This document shows, one piece after another, positions 51,401-64,000 of a stretch of 64,000 nt of DNA. This DNA is from Moringa oleifera (Eukaryota > Streptophyta > Magnoliopsida > Brassicales > Moringaceae). The position numbers were made by a program, and so were the translations under genes. How positions within the stretch are numbered: the first letter of the stretch is position 1; every line of letters begins with the position of its first letter. The notes beneath the pieces were generated by a model. The model had not been told where the DNA came from and did not search any database. It saw nothing but the letters and a program-made list of their open reading frames with translations. Location: contig JAJFZO010000229.1 in NCBI GenBank assembly GCA_021397835.1, forward strand, positions 2,666,001 through 2,730,000. Direction: 5' to 3'.

Positions 51401-53732
51401 CTGATCATGGTTTGCTGTTGAAAATGATCTCCTGGAGGTTTTACCATCTTATATGTCTTTTCCTTGAAAAATGGAAGCCTGCAACCTGATCACATGGTAT
51501 TAAATTTAGGATATGCATTGTAGTTATAAACGCTAGACTGCACTCTGATATTTCGGACATGTTTATATAAAATAAAATTTGTATAAAACATTAAAATAAA
51601 AAAAAGTTGGTTGACACTTTAGCTGCTGTAATTTTGATCTCTAATTTTATTGCACCTTAATTGATTTTGCTAGAACCTAATATTCTGTTGAGATGACGCT
51701 GTGTAATTCACTTTGGAAGCGACATGAACTGATTTGACACACCACGGACCAGGGGCGTATGGATTTATGTGCATTAAGTATATTAACAGAACCATGTGCA
51801 ATTTTTTTTCCATCTTTGCAAAACTTAAAGATAAAAGTTAGGCAGCTGATCTGTGGTTTAGGGTTAGGCCCTATGTTAATTTTCAATTAAGGTACTTGTG
51901 TCATGCACTCTCTTAACTTGTGATTGTACCAGCTTTCTTCGCTTCACATTTTGTGCTTTGGGTGGAGCTATCCTGTTGTGCAGTTTGATCATTCTGGCCT
52001 GCCTTGGTGAGGATGATGCACGGCATAGCTTTGGACATACAGGAGGTATATTTAATACAGCTGTGTAATATTTATGAGATTGCTTAAGCTCATGCATGCA
52101 AATAATTTCAGCTCTAGGAGTTTTTTATTGTAAACTACTATTGTAGAATTTAGTGGTCGGTTTATGACTTAATAACTAGTTTAGATAATGGATAAACTAG
52201 TGGAAATGAAAGCCACGGACTAATTCAACTTAAAGAAGATGATAGCTGTCAAAATCATATGAGTCATAATTCAAAATCATAGGCTTTGATTTGATTTCAT
52301 GCCAAAAGTTCTGAATTAGTATGGTAAATCCAAGAGTAAAATGAATAGAAGGTGAATCTTACTGTTCACTGTGAATGATACGATTTGCTATGAATAAATA
52401 AATATACTTGTTTCCCTCATTATCAAGATCAACCCGGACCCTGTGAGCTCCTTGTCAAACCTCACTGCATTTCCCACCTTTCTATAGAGTTTGCTACGAA
52501 TAAATTAATATACTTGTTTCCTTCTGTATCAAGATCCACCCAGATCCAGTAAGCTCCTAGTCAGACCTCACTACATTTTCCACCTTTCTTCTGACAAGAA
52601 ATCATGTCGGGGTCTTGTTTTAATGTATATAGGTTTTAAATCCAGAGAAGCATAACTTTTCTCTTCATCTGTAATTTTCAATCCCGGGCTTGAGAAGTAC
52701 TTTTAAAACCATTGTCCAAAGTGGATATACTTTTCTTTGTTTATTCTCATCAGCAAATAGTGTATTTAGGGACATGAAGTGATGAGTATTGAGGTTTTCC
52801 AAAAGATTTGGCATTTCAAGATGGTCTCTTTTAATATTCTTTTTAGATTCCAACATGCAAATCCTATTTTGTATAACATGTGGTACGATTTGGATCATTC
52901 TATTTGCTCTATTGCTGGGTTAATTAGATACTTTGGCCTTGACAGCATAGTTTTCATTTTTGTCCATTTTAGTACACTGTGGAATGACAACGGGACTTTA
53001 ACTGGAAAGTGAACTTCCTTAATTCTATAGTTATCTTTCAATTATTTTCTTTGACACGAATGACAGACAATTCCCATAAACATATATCATCATCTGGTTT
53101 ACTTTCATTTTGTAAATTTGGTAACTAAATTATTGGGTTATGCTTATCAAACTTAAGAATAGGAGATCCAACACAGAAAACGACTCATCAAGTTTATAGC
53201 TGAATATATTTTTCTTTTCAACCCATTTTATCTGTTTTACATGTACCTAGATTATTTCTTATAATTCTCGAATCAATTCGATTCTTAATTCATTAAATGA
53301 CTTAAGGGATTTCCTGAAATTTTTAAACTTTGTCTAGTAGTATGCAATAACTTCGTCTAATTGTTGACCTTTTCTCAGGTTTTCTCTGCCCATTTGTTCC
53401 GTTCTTACCTGCTCTCTGCATTCTTATCAACACCTACTTACTAATTAGCCTTGGGTGAGTATCCCATAACCAATCTGCTGTGACTCTTTCTTGTAATCTA
53501 CATATTTGAAATCAATTTCCAGAGATACTCATTCATGTTAAACTCTGATCATTTCTTTGGTGCCTGAATATCCAGGGTCGACACATGGATTCGTGTCTCA
53601 ATATGGCTGATTATAGGTGCAGTGGTTTATATTTCCTATGGTCGAACCCACAGTTCATTAACAAATGCAGTTTATGTTCCCACATCTTATGCTGATGAAA
53701 TTTACCGCGCCTCATCAAGCCACCAGGTATGA
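45415..53732 (+). CDS. CAT4: Cationic amino-acid transporter, CAT4-like (CAT2/3/4 clade)
   Basis: Fourteen exons, all in frame: 45415-45547, 46195-46396, 46690-46774, 46881-47021, 47119-47237, 47318-47414, 49110-49282, 49365-49431, 49785-49943, 50056-50320, 51189-51297, 51933-52045, 53379-53454 and 53576-53732, encoding 631 residues. It belongs to the APC superfamily of multi-pass amino-acid transporters. Landmarks are [69 protein letters not shown] and [12 protein letters not shown]. The N-terminus [20 protein letters not shown] and the [10 protein letters not shown] block fit CAT4 better than CAT2. The long loop encoded by exon 10 has an acidic dileucine ([10 protein letters not shown]), a tonoplast-sorting type signal; CAT2/CAT4 relatives are reported in the vacuolar membrane. 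A CAG|GTATGA at the end leaves the last residues uncertain (SSSHQV then TGA, or one more exon). Confidence 0.92.
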
Positions 53733-56700
53733 ACTTTCTGCTAAGCATGCACCGGAAACTCCTTTCTGCTGATATGCGCATTTACGGGCAATATTGTTCA
53801 TTCAGATCATTGTATTCATGACCAGGAAAGCAATTTCCTGTTTTGTATAGGAAACATTGTTGGGGTTTATGAGGCTGCCCTTCTCTCTATTTGTTGTAAA
53901 CAAACTAAACAGAATGTACCATACAGCTTTTGATCAATGAAATTACAGGCCTTCCATGAAAGTACTGAAAAAGCAGATAGTTTCTGCATTTTCATGTGAG
54001 CCATTATTTAGCACTTGCAATAGTTTCTGATATTAAATATGTACTTAATTTCTTTAAAATTATGATATCTGAGCACAGTTCAAATAAAAAATTCAGATTG
54101 ATATGACAATGGGTGACCAAATGGGCTGAGGTCCCATGTGGAGGCAATGAGTTCCCAACAATATTGAGAATGTTGCAGTGCATTGGTGTCAACATCACAT
54201 CCCTTATTAAGATATCTCATTCACTATCATTAACACACTCACCCACTACCCAATAGAGCCCTTTTTCTTTTCCTTTACTTCATTATGGAATGAATTATGC
54301 TTATCATTTCACTTATTTTTCTATCTATTTATTAATATAATATTTTATAAAAATATTATTTCTTATTTATAAATAATCAAATAAGCACAATAATAATGAA
54401 ATATACCACCCTCCATATAAACAAGATTCAATCTTCAAACCCAATATGTCTCCCCATTCTATAATTTTTCTAACAAATAATATTTTAATTGTTAAATCAA
54501 ATAATTAAAAATAAGAACAATAAACCAAGATGTGAAACCTAAACTTAGCCTTTGGGGAGGGGGGGGGGGTGGAAAAAAGAAGGAATCATAGCATCAATGG
54601 GACCAATGTGGGATATTATATACCCTACACGAAAGAAAGTAAATCAATAGCTACAAACAAAAAATGTCTATGGAATGTCATTTTCATGTGCCACTTAATT
54701 AATGCCATTATTTGTGTTAGGGTTATGCCTAAAATTGCTTCGCTTTCACTCTCTCTTTTATTTAAGCCCAACTAAGTTCCTCTTCCATACGCATTAATAA
54801 TGCCATGATGTGTCTCTTTCATTTGTCACTTACAAATTAAATACATCATTTCATTATACATACTATCAGAATTTTTTAAAAATATATTGATATGCATTGA
54901 TTTAATTAAATGATTTTTTAAAAAATTATTTTATTTATTTTTGAATAGAAGTTATATCAGATTTTAAGTTTTATTTTTTATTTTTAAAAAAATTGATTTT
55001 TAAAAAATTTATTAGATAAATTCTGATATATTGATTGTGTCTAAACAAGTTTTATTTAAAATTTCAAGTTTATATCTTAAAATTTTGACAATATAATTTT
55101 TTAAATAAAATTCAATGTTCAAAATAATTTTAAAATTTTTTTGTGATACATTTTTTTTTCATCTTTCAAAAATCTCATATCAAAATTTGTTTAAAATTTC
55201 TTTAAAAATCAGAGTTTACTTAAAAAAGAAAAGATTTTATATGATATTTATTTTTATTTTTAATATTATCAGATCAAATTAATAAAAATGTATTTTTATC
55301 TTTTTTATAATAAAATATTTCACTATTCAAAGTTTGCCCATAACTGCATAATTAAACAAATATTCAATCTCAATCCTTGCTGCCGTTTGGAGAATTAACT
55401 TTCTATTTTATTTATTTATTAATTTAAATAAGATACGTGTTATGAAAGATAAATTTCCGTGATGAACACACAACAAAGAAGATTTTATACCTTTTTTTTT
55501 ATCGCTGACTTTTTTGAATATGAAAAATTTTGAATGTATGTTGAATTTTTAAAATTAAATTCATATTAAAAATAAATTAGAAATGGGTTTTAAATATTTT
55601 TAATTTCTAGATGATCAAAAAAATACTCAATTTTCAAATATTTGACTTTGAAAATGTTCAATTTAATTCTAAAGTTTAAAAGGTCAATATGTCAGCTTAA
55701 TTAATAAGGCAGGCCCTTACTGTCCCTCCATGTCCATGCATCATAATAATTGTAATCACTACTATTTTATATCAACTTATTATTATTGTTGCAAGACAAG
55801 AATGATCCAGAATCATTTTTTCAATATATATATATATAGATTTATTGATTAAAAAAATATTTTTATTAGTTAGAAGACTACGATAATTCAAAGATTTAAT
55901 TCTTTATTGCTATTTTGCTTGAGAGCTACTCAATATTATATAAATATATATATATATATGATTTTGCATACATTTATACATATATTATAAAATTATAAAA
56001 AAATTAATAAATAAATATAAAAACTTGAATTACATCAGATTTTTATTTTTCATTTTGAAATATTAATTAGATTAATCATATTTAATGTCTTAATTTAGTT
56101 CAATTTATATACTGAATTTTGATTTAATTTTTTTACATATGTAAAAAATATTTAAGATGGCATCACAAAAATTTGGGCTTTTTGAATATTAAATATATAT
56201 ATATATATATTAAATCTATAAGTTAAAAATTATAAGAATGTATTAAAATAGTTTTTGAGTCGAAAATTATTTAAATTTGAGAAGATAAACTTGAAATAAA
56301 GTATAAATTTATTCAAGTTATTTTTTAGAAATTTTTTAATCGCAAAAATACTTTAATTTTTTTCACAATCATTTGAGTTAAAATCTAATTTAAAATAAGT
56401 TAAAAATTAAACTATAATTAATCAAATCAATACATCATAATTTAAATTAAAAATTAATATAATTTAAAATTTTTAATATTTTCCAAAATTAATTAATTAA
56501 TTAATCAATAATTAATGTTTTTGCTTGATAATATCATAAAGTAATATTAATTTACTAAATTTCCTTTCATATTTAATAATACTTAACAAAATTGATAGGA
56601 AAAATTATTGGCCACATATTTTGACGTTACACATCTTTCTTTATTAAATCATTTTTCAATTTTGGCCATTTTATGATGTCACCATTAATTATTTAATGTG

Positions 56701-59160
56701 ACAATTGCATCTCTTTGTTATTCGGGTTCATGATTATAATATAAAGTGATACTCTCATTATTTTAATAAAAAGATATTCCTCACAAATCTCTTAGATATC
56801 TTTGACCTTATTCTTTGCGTCCCATGCTCCAACTATGATCCCAAACACACTATTATCACTAAATAAATCATGTGGTCGTACCAAAATGCATTGAGAATCA
56901 ATTTAATTAGACTTACCTATTTGATCAAGAGATTAAAGTATAATTATATATTTCAACAAAGTGACATGCATTAAGACACATGTCAATTTAATTTAAAATA
57001 TCAAAATCTTTTATTAATTTAGATTATTTTAAATTTTTTTAAAAAATTATAACACATAATAACTAAATAAATAATTTTTATTTGTTTATTTTTATAATTG
57101 TTTTAAATTATAAAAATATGCTTTAAATTTCATATCAAAAAACCCTTCATAGCCTCACATTAATTTTAAAAAAATTATCTTTATTTAAAATTATAACCAA
57201 GAGAGATCCAATGAGATTAACCCAAAATAAATTTTACTAAAGATAATTATTTTTCAATTTGAAGAATTAATTGAAGAAAAAGTTAAATGCTCAAATGATT
57301 ATTCTCTCTCATTATTGTTGCTCCTTGTTAGGTGGGGATGCAATTACATTCAATTACTTTCAAAAAATTAAAGTTGTTGGGTCCATAACATAGATTTTGA
57401 ATGAAAAAGTCTAAGTTAGCTGTGCCTCCTAAAGAGATTAGGTCAAGATCTACATTTAACAAATCAATTAAAGATAGCTAGTTTTATAGAATAAGAATTA
57501 ATTTCAAAGATTTTCAAGAAATGAATTCGCATAATGAATATGTCAGATCGTGCTTGTGATACATTAAAAGAAATTGTTCAAAATTTTATATTAAGTTAAA
57601 TATATACTAATTTGATTATCGAATATATTTTGATTTATCAATAATTTTCTTTAATTTTAGATTTTTTTTATTTTTTAAAAGTTAATTATTATTTTTATTA
57701 TTTACATGCTTATTATTTTTAGTATTTACATGCTTATTATTTGTTTAATTTTTATTTAGTTTTTATAAGCATTGTAATAATAATAAATTATTTGATAAAG
57801 GTTACCTAAATTCAGAATTATATTTTATATATCAAAATCAATTTTAATGTTCGAAAAATGATAATTTTGACCCAAACGATCGTGAAAAATTAATAGCATT
57901 TTTTATTGTCAAAATATCTAAAAATAAAAAGTAAATTGTGTACTCCATTTCGAATTTATCTCTTAAATTTAAATAATTTTGAATTCATAAATTATTTTCA
58001 TAATTTTTTAAATTTTAGTAATATAATTTTTTAATACAATAATAAAATTTTTTTATTTGTAATCATAATTTAAATATATTTTTATATTTATAAAATATTT
58101 CATGTTAAAAATTAAGATAAATATAATTTAAAATCTTGAATTTTATCATTTTTCTCCAACCAAACTTTTATTTTCAAAACATATCCAAACAAACCTTAGC
58201 ATCTCAATTTTGTTCAAATTGAACCCTATTAAAAAATTCAAACATTAAAGATATTCAAATTAGAGGTATTTTATAATAAATTTTGACTTATAATTTTTTA
58301 TGAATATAATAGAATATTTAAACTATTATCAAAAAAAAATTAAAACTTTTTAAGTACTAAAAATATTTTTCTTAAAAAATATACTATCAAAAATCTAAAA
58401 AATTTATAAAAAATAGCTAGTTAATTAATTTTTTAAAATTTAAGAAATAAAATTGAAATAAAGTATAAAATTTATTGGAGTAGTTTTTAGTTATTTTTAA
58501 TAATAAAAAATTATTAATTTTCTATAATTATTTTGAATTAAGATTCATTTTGGACAAAATCAATAAATCAAGATTTATTTGAATACATTTTAAAAATTAG
58601 GATTTGATCGATTTTTAAATGATATTTAACTTAAAAGTTATTATATTCCAAAATATTTAATTTAATCTAATTTAATAAATAAACATTTGATTGGTAAATG
58701 ATAAAATTTTTATGTATAAGATTTTACTCATTTGGACATGCAACTATAATTTAAATCCATATAAAGGAAGTATACTATGTGTATTTGTGATTGCACTAAT
58801 TATTTTAAATTGGTAAGAATTAAATTATTTATCCATAAAAAATACGAAAATAAACAAACTCATTGGAGCCACAAGAAAGAAAATGACAAAGTCAAACAAA
58901 GGATAGGCCATAGGGGCACTTTTTAATTTTCCATTTATTTTTTTCTTGAGAAACAAACACTAAAACAAAGCTTAGACATAATAGAAACTGATTCTGTTTT
59001 ATTGACATTGTTGTTAATGAATTTCTCTAATTTTCTCAAAAATAATTATGGTTTCTCAAATAATTATGATTTTCTCAAAAATGTCCATTCGAAAAGTGCA
59101 AGAAAGAAACTCTTGTTATGATAAAGTCAGCAAATCAGCTGAACCACATGAAAGGGACAG
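53733..59160. other. Gene-free A+T-rich DNA between the two CAT genes
   Basis: About 5.4 kb contains no supportable gene. The first few hundred bases include the CAT4-like 3' UTR. A G run lies at about 54554-54570. Diverged foldback-family arms appear at about 56100-56200 and 58240-58350 (TTTTGACTTATAATTTTTTA, then ATATTTAAACTATTATC). Several (AT)n tracts are present, for example near 55945-55960 and 56193-56210. Confidence 0.5.
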
Positions 59161-59797
59161 AGAAAATGGGAGGCCATGACTACCATTGCCCTTTTTCTCT
59201 TTTCTTTTCTACTTTCCTAAGAAACAAACGCTGGCAAGTGGCACCGACCTAGAGCGCTCCTAAAATGTATGGACGGCCTTTGCAATGCCGAGATAATCAA
59301 TCAATGCTCCTAGGCCCTGGCTGGGACCCATAAGAATCTATTTTCTGTGGGTCTCGCATTTTACGCTACAGACACCGATACCGCCGCCAGGGACCCAATC
59401 CCGTGTGTGCTTGTTTCGGAATCTTTAAGCATACGGGCAGCGGGCAGCCTGGGCAGACGGCTGCAGCACAGACATTAGACACCATCAGTTGGCTCCTTCA
59501 CGCAATCAATAATTCTCCATCATCTCCTCTCTCAACATAGAAGGAGAGCTCCCTCTCCGTTATTTCTGAATCTGCCCGCTTTCCCTTTGGCTCCCCAAGA
59601 GTACGATAACGTTTCAAACGAAATCCATGTTGTAGGGAACGCGGGCATCTTTGATTTCTTTGAATTTTTTCGTGTACATAGTGCATAACTTTGTAAATTC
59701 TTCAGATTTTTTATTCTGTAAGTTGTAGCAAAACATTGTTTTGTTGTATTATTAATTTAGAGAAAGAAAAACAAATTTCTCTTGGGGGGGATTCTTG
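59161..59797 (+). promoter_or_regulatory. CAT2-like promoter and 5' UTR region
   Basis: Composition rises sharply in G+C from about 59220 to 59640 directly before the CAT2-like start codon, in contrast with the A+T-rich DNA upstream. This fits a proximal promoter and 5' leader. Minus-strand ORFs here have no domain. No single element is claimed. Confidence 0.45.
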
Positions 59798-62700
59798 ATG
59801 GGTTTTCTTGTTGATACGCAAAAGGAGGGTGGTGGGTCTTCATGGGGTTGTTTGAGGAGCTTGATAAGGAGGAAACAGGTTGATTCTGAACGTGCCAAAG
59901 CTGGGGGCCATAATCAACTGGCTAAGGCCTTGACTGTGCCTCACCTGATCGCAATTGGTAATCTTTTGTGGTTTGTTCTTGCTTTGGTGGACCTTTGAAG
60001 CGGATTTTCTGGCTTTTGTTCTTGTCGTTTGGTTTTAGCGAGTTCTCTTCATGGGTTTTGGATCGTTTATCCACTATTTTTTTTCCCATTTCAAGTTTGT
60101 TTTTTTTTTAATAGTTCTTGTCCATGGTTTTTTTTTAAATAGTTCTTGTCCATGGTTTTTTTTTTTTTTAATTTGTATGATTTTCATCTGTTGTTTTGCA
60201 GATATTTTCAGTTGAATCGCAGTGTTATTATTTGTTGGTTTTGTTACTTCCTTCTGTGTAGATTGCTTCATTAAGTTATTGGGTTTGCAGTCTGCCGAAC
60301 AAAGTTTGTGTTGTATATGTGCATCCTGCTACCAAGAAATACTTCAGTTTCCAAAACTATGACATACTTTTAAAATTCAAATTAATTTGTTTTTTCTTTT
60401 AACTGATATCTGTTGTCCGGGTGTCTGTGATTCTTACCCTAGAAAACTTTAAAAATCATCATCTCTTTGTTGTAACTTTTCAGTTTAGCTGAATCTCTTG
60501 CCTGTATGGCCCGGTTTCTCTCTCTTTGTGTAGTCTTTCTTTTCCTTACTTGCCTGGCGCCATTAATCTCTAATCAAAATTCTTACTTTCAGCTTTTATG
60601 GAGTGCAATTTATTTGCTTTTACTTCCTATGGCTCCATAAATAACTTACCGATTCAATTCTTCGGCATGTTAATCAGGTGTTGGCTCAACAATTGGAGCT
60701 GGAGTTTATATTCTTGTGGGAACTGTTGCTAGAGAGCATTCTGGACCAGCCCTTACCTTTTCGTTTCTCATAGCTGGAATTGCTGCTGCCCTTTCGGCCT
60801 TTTGCTATGCGGAGCTTGCAAGTCGCTGTCCATCTGCTGGGAGTGCCTATCACTATTCATACATATGTGTCGGAGAAGGGTGATCTCTTGCTCCTACAAC
60901 TTTTGAGCCATTATCAAAATGTTTAATAAACAATTATGTTTCGAGAGCTAGTTATTATTATTATTTATTTCCATTGACATGAATGGTTAGGACTCTATGA
61001 TTTTCTTTTGGAATTCTGTTATGGCGAAAACCTGTATCTTTACCTGTTCATATGCAGGGTTGCTTGGTTGATTGGTTGGGCTCTGATACTGGAGTATACA
61101 ATTGGTGGCTCGGCAGTTGCACGGGGGATATCACCAAATCTGGTTCGATAATTTCATTTGACTCTTTTTTTTTTTTTTTCAATTTGGTTTCTCAAAGAGC
61201 TCTATTAATTATGTTGTTGGTTACTTCTCTTATAAAGCTTATGGTATACATGTTTTTGACCTTGCTGTGAATGGCTTACTTTTGTTTTTTGAATTATTAC
61301 CTTCCCTAATGCTTGTTGATCAGTATTTATCTTTTTTGTAAGTTAAATTGCAAATTGCTAATAAACAGACCGGAAAAAGATGAAAGTATTTTCTTATTAT
61401 TAATTTCATTACAAGTATCAAAAGAGAAGTGTGTTTCTGTGCTTTCAACTTTTACAGGCAGAAACAGCCAGCCACTGAAAATTTAAGAGTTAATAGGGAA
61501 CACCAAGATGCAACCTGTCCAGAATTACTTCAGGAAATATTGAGCAAGTTTTTATGAATAATTATAGACTTGGTAGCATGTTAAGGCAGAAGAGGAGGAT
61601 GAGGAGGGGCTGAAAGGCTCCTAATTAGTTTTCTAGTATTCTTCCTGAATAGATAATGGTATAGAGAACTTTTTTTTTTAAAACTTTATTCATTCGGAGT
61701 TATATTTCAAATGCATATTGTTATCATGCAAACTGCATGAATTTCTTTACTTTATTTTTCATATTGTATAAATTTTTTTTTGTTTTCCTATCTTTCTTTT
61801 AAGTTTTTAATGGGTATGAGGATAGGCAGTGCTTGCCTTTGCTTCACCATTTTTCATCTTATACATCTTCTGTTTTACTTATTTTTCCTTTTTGACATTA
61901 TGTATGTAGGCAATGCTTTTTGGAGGTGATGGTAGTCTGCCTGCTTTTCTATCTCGTCACCAAATTCCTGGCCTCAATGTTGTGGTGGATCCCTGTGCCG
62001 CTATTCTGGTATTGGTTGTTACTGGGCTGTTGTGTGTAGGGATCAAGGAGGTAATTTCTTTTAGGTTCATTTTTCTTTTTTTGCTGACAACTTCTTCTTG
62101 AATAAATTTTGTTTGTGTATCTACTCTAAAATGTAAACTCTTCCATGCAGAGCACACTTGCACAAGCCATTGTCACCACGGCAAATGTTTGTGCCATGAT
62201 TTTTGTCATAATAGCTGGTGGTTATCTGGGTTTCAAGACTGGATGGACTGGATATGAACTTCCTACTGGGTAAGAGGCCTCCATTTTGTACCTCCACTCT
62301 GACATAATGATTATCTGATAATACTCAATGTAAGACATAATTCTTGATCTGTTAGGTATTTTCCCTTTGGGGTTGATGGAATGCTTGCTGGTTCTGCAAC
62401 CGTCTTCTTTGCATACATTGGGTTTGACTCAGTTGCCAGCACTGCTGAGGAGGTTTCTCTTCTTTCCCACCTCCTTCTGTCCATCCCTCCTTATAGCTCC
62501 CTCTCTCCCTCCCTACCCCTCTCTCTCTCTCTCGTGCCCCCTTCCTTGTGGAAGGTGCTAGTTTACAGTATCTGCAGAATTATTATTTCCCTTAGGGGCC
62601 TTTGACGTGGTGGCACTTGAAATGATTGAAATCCTCAATTCTGACAGGTGAAGAATCCTCAACGTGACTTGCCACTGGGAATTGGTCTTGCACTGTTTAT

Positions 62701-62984
62701 TTGTTGTACACTATATATGCTGGTCTCGGTTGTAATTGTTGGTCTGGTGCCTTATTATGCAATGGATCCTGACACCCCCATTTCCTCTGCATTTGCTAAC
62801 CATGGGATGCAATGGGCAGCGTGAGTATATTTGGTACAGATTCATTGTGATTTTATTTCTTTCGTTTGGAAATAGAATCTTTTGGTTTGAAGTCCTTTTT
62901 CTTTTTTGTACCTATAGATACATAATAACTATTGGAGCTGTTACTGCCCTCTGCTCAACATTGATGGGTTCGATTCTCCCTCAG
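59798..62984 (+). CDS. CAT2: Cationic amino-acid transporter, CAT2-like, 5' part only (gene continues past the right edge)
   Basis: Eight exons are inside the window: 59798-59957, 60678-60879, 61058-61142, 61910-62050, 62151-62269, 62356-62452, 62648-62820 and 62918-62984, encoding the first 348 residues. Intron 8 runs from 62985 past 64000. The start [20 protein letters not shown] and [11 protein letters not shown] are typical of CAT2. Transport landmarks are [54 protein letters not shown] and [23 protein letters not shown]2 is a tonoplast member of the APC superfamily that helps control vacuolar amino-acid pools in plants studied. The exon 3 donor (CTG|GTTCGA) is weak but sits at the same place as in the upstream paralog. 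Exons 2-8 have the same lengths as those of the CAT4-like gene. Nothing suggests a break in the visible part. Confidence 0.92.
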
Positions 62985-64000
62985 GTAAATCAATGGAATC
63001 CTTAGGGATTTTCTGTTGTAGTTTTAACAGTCATGAGATTACTTACCTGTCCAAAGTGTTCATTGTCACGTGTTGTTCACTAACTTCTATTGTGATCTAA
63101 TTCCTGATTGGTTTGGATATTTTCCTAAAATAGGCCATGATAAGAAAAGCATGAAATGCATGGAGATAAAACATTTGATGCTTAAGGACTTTGCCCTTTT
63201 GAGTGTTATACTTGATCAGTCTTACTATTGACTATTCTATGAATGGTATGCTTATTTCAAACATACCGTATGATTACTAATCTAATTCTACTGTGCTTCT
63301 TACCAAGAAATGACTGAATGAGATCAAGAATATGATTGGCTCATAGGAAATTAAATAGTTGTTCCATGATTTATCTAGAATATATCTTGACTAAGACATC
63401 AAGTTACGAGTTTGGTGGATGTATCTTATTTTTCCTTTTCTTTTCTTTCTTTATCCTTTTACTCTTTATTTTGAATCTACACTAAGATTGATGCCTGAAA
63501 ATTGTGATCTATGAGAAACATCAGGACTTGAAATCTGACATATAAACATTTGGAATGCCTACTATCAAGAGTTTGGTATGAGCATGCTTGACATATAGTC
63601 ATAACCAGCTAACCGTTCTATATGATTACTATTTTATTTTGTTGCTAATGTCTGCAGAGTACTAACATCTAACACTTACTTTGGCCACCATTTTTTCTGG
63701 AGGTGAAGATTGTCTTCAGGATGGTTCTTTAAATTTGTTGCTATCTTGTACTGTGTAGTATTCATCCTCTTTGGTGACACTTGAATCAGTCTATGTTGTC
63801 GTGTGCAGCTATTTAATCTATCTTGTCTGGCTTGATGGTTGGATATCGAGGTCAGATAGGTATGATAGAATCATGTGGGAAACTAAGATAGAAGTTATCT
63901 GGCCTTAAATGGATTGATGATCTTGATTCCCGTGGGATATAGTCATCTTGTTTCTTTCACTTCTTCCACATTATCAGCAGTTCTTAATGAGTTCCTCAAA
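62985..64000 (+). other. CAT2-like intron 8, incomplete
   Basis: From the donor CAG|GTAAAT at 62985 to the edge no exon equivalent to CAT4 exon 9 (residues like [14 protein letters not shown]) is visible on the plus strand. The intron is therefore at least 1.0 kb, against 353 bases in the paralog. Confidence 0.7.

Noticed and set aside
59498..59686. 62-codon minus-strand ORF before CAT2-like
   Set aside because: It lies in the expected promoter and 5' leader of the CAT2-like gene on the other strand and has no domain.
1..64000. CRISPR arrays, bacterial operons, rRNA genes or an endogenous virus
   Set aside because: Nothing of these kinds was seen; all repeats are plant-type tandem, foldback or transposon sequences.

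Overview
The window is nuclear DNA from a flowering plant, most likely a woody core eudicot. The evidence is multi-exon genes with GT-AG introns, very A+T-rich intergenic DNA, plant-only gene families (a chloroplast EGY protease, plant-type MATH-BTB proteins, plant CAT transporters) and decayed plant transposons. The species cannot be fixed from the sequence alone.

Layout. Positions 1-1110 hold the decayed end of a Mutator-like transposase (minus strand), cut by the window edge. Two minus-strand genes follow: a SUVR3-type SET-domain histone methyltransferase (2872-5276) and the chloroplast membrane metalloprotease EGY2 (6089-11926, ten exons). Positions 12.3-24.4 kb are a gene-poor, transposon-derived stretch with a diverged direct-repeat pair, A+T-rich foldback sequences and a dead DUF1985 (Ulp1/KI-MULE type) element. 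The remaining genes are all on the plus strand: a NEMP/PNET1 nuclear-envelope membrane protein (24565-33340, ten exons, with an antisense LINE fossil in intron 4); a second A+T-rich stretch with three tandem foldback units (34.7-36.4 kb); a MATH-BTB (BPM) CUL3 adaptor (38436-43620, with a roughly 335-bp tandem array in intron 1); a CAT4-like amino-acid transporter (45415-53732, fourteen exons); 5.4 kb of A+T-rich DNA; and a CAT2-like transporter (59798 to beyond the right edge).

Exon joins were worked out by hand from reading frame and splice-site agreement. For SUVR3, EGY2 exons 2-10, NEMP, BPM and both CAT genes every internal join keeps frame. The main uncertain points are the end of EGY2 exon 1, several start codons and the last codons of CAT4.

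The genes do not form a pathway. The one clear functional pair is the head-to-tail CAT4/CAT2 duplication, whose exons 2-8 have identical lengths. I found no clear new biological system. The most unusual non-coding structures are the tandem array in BPM intron 1, whose units carry a plant snRNA-type promoter signature (USE plus TATA), and the tandem foldback units. A duplicated tryptophan-containing motif at the BPM C-terminus is the most interesting protein-level detail.
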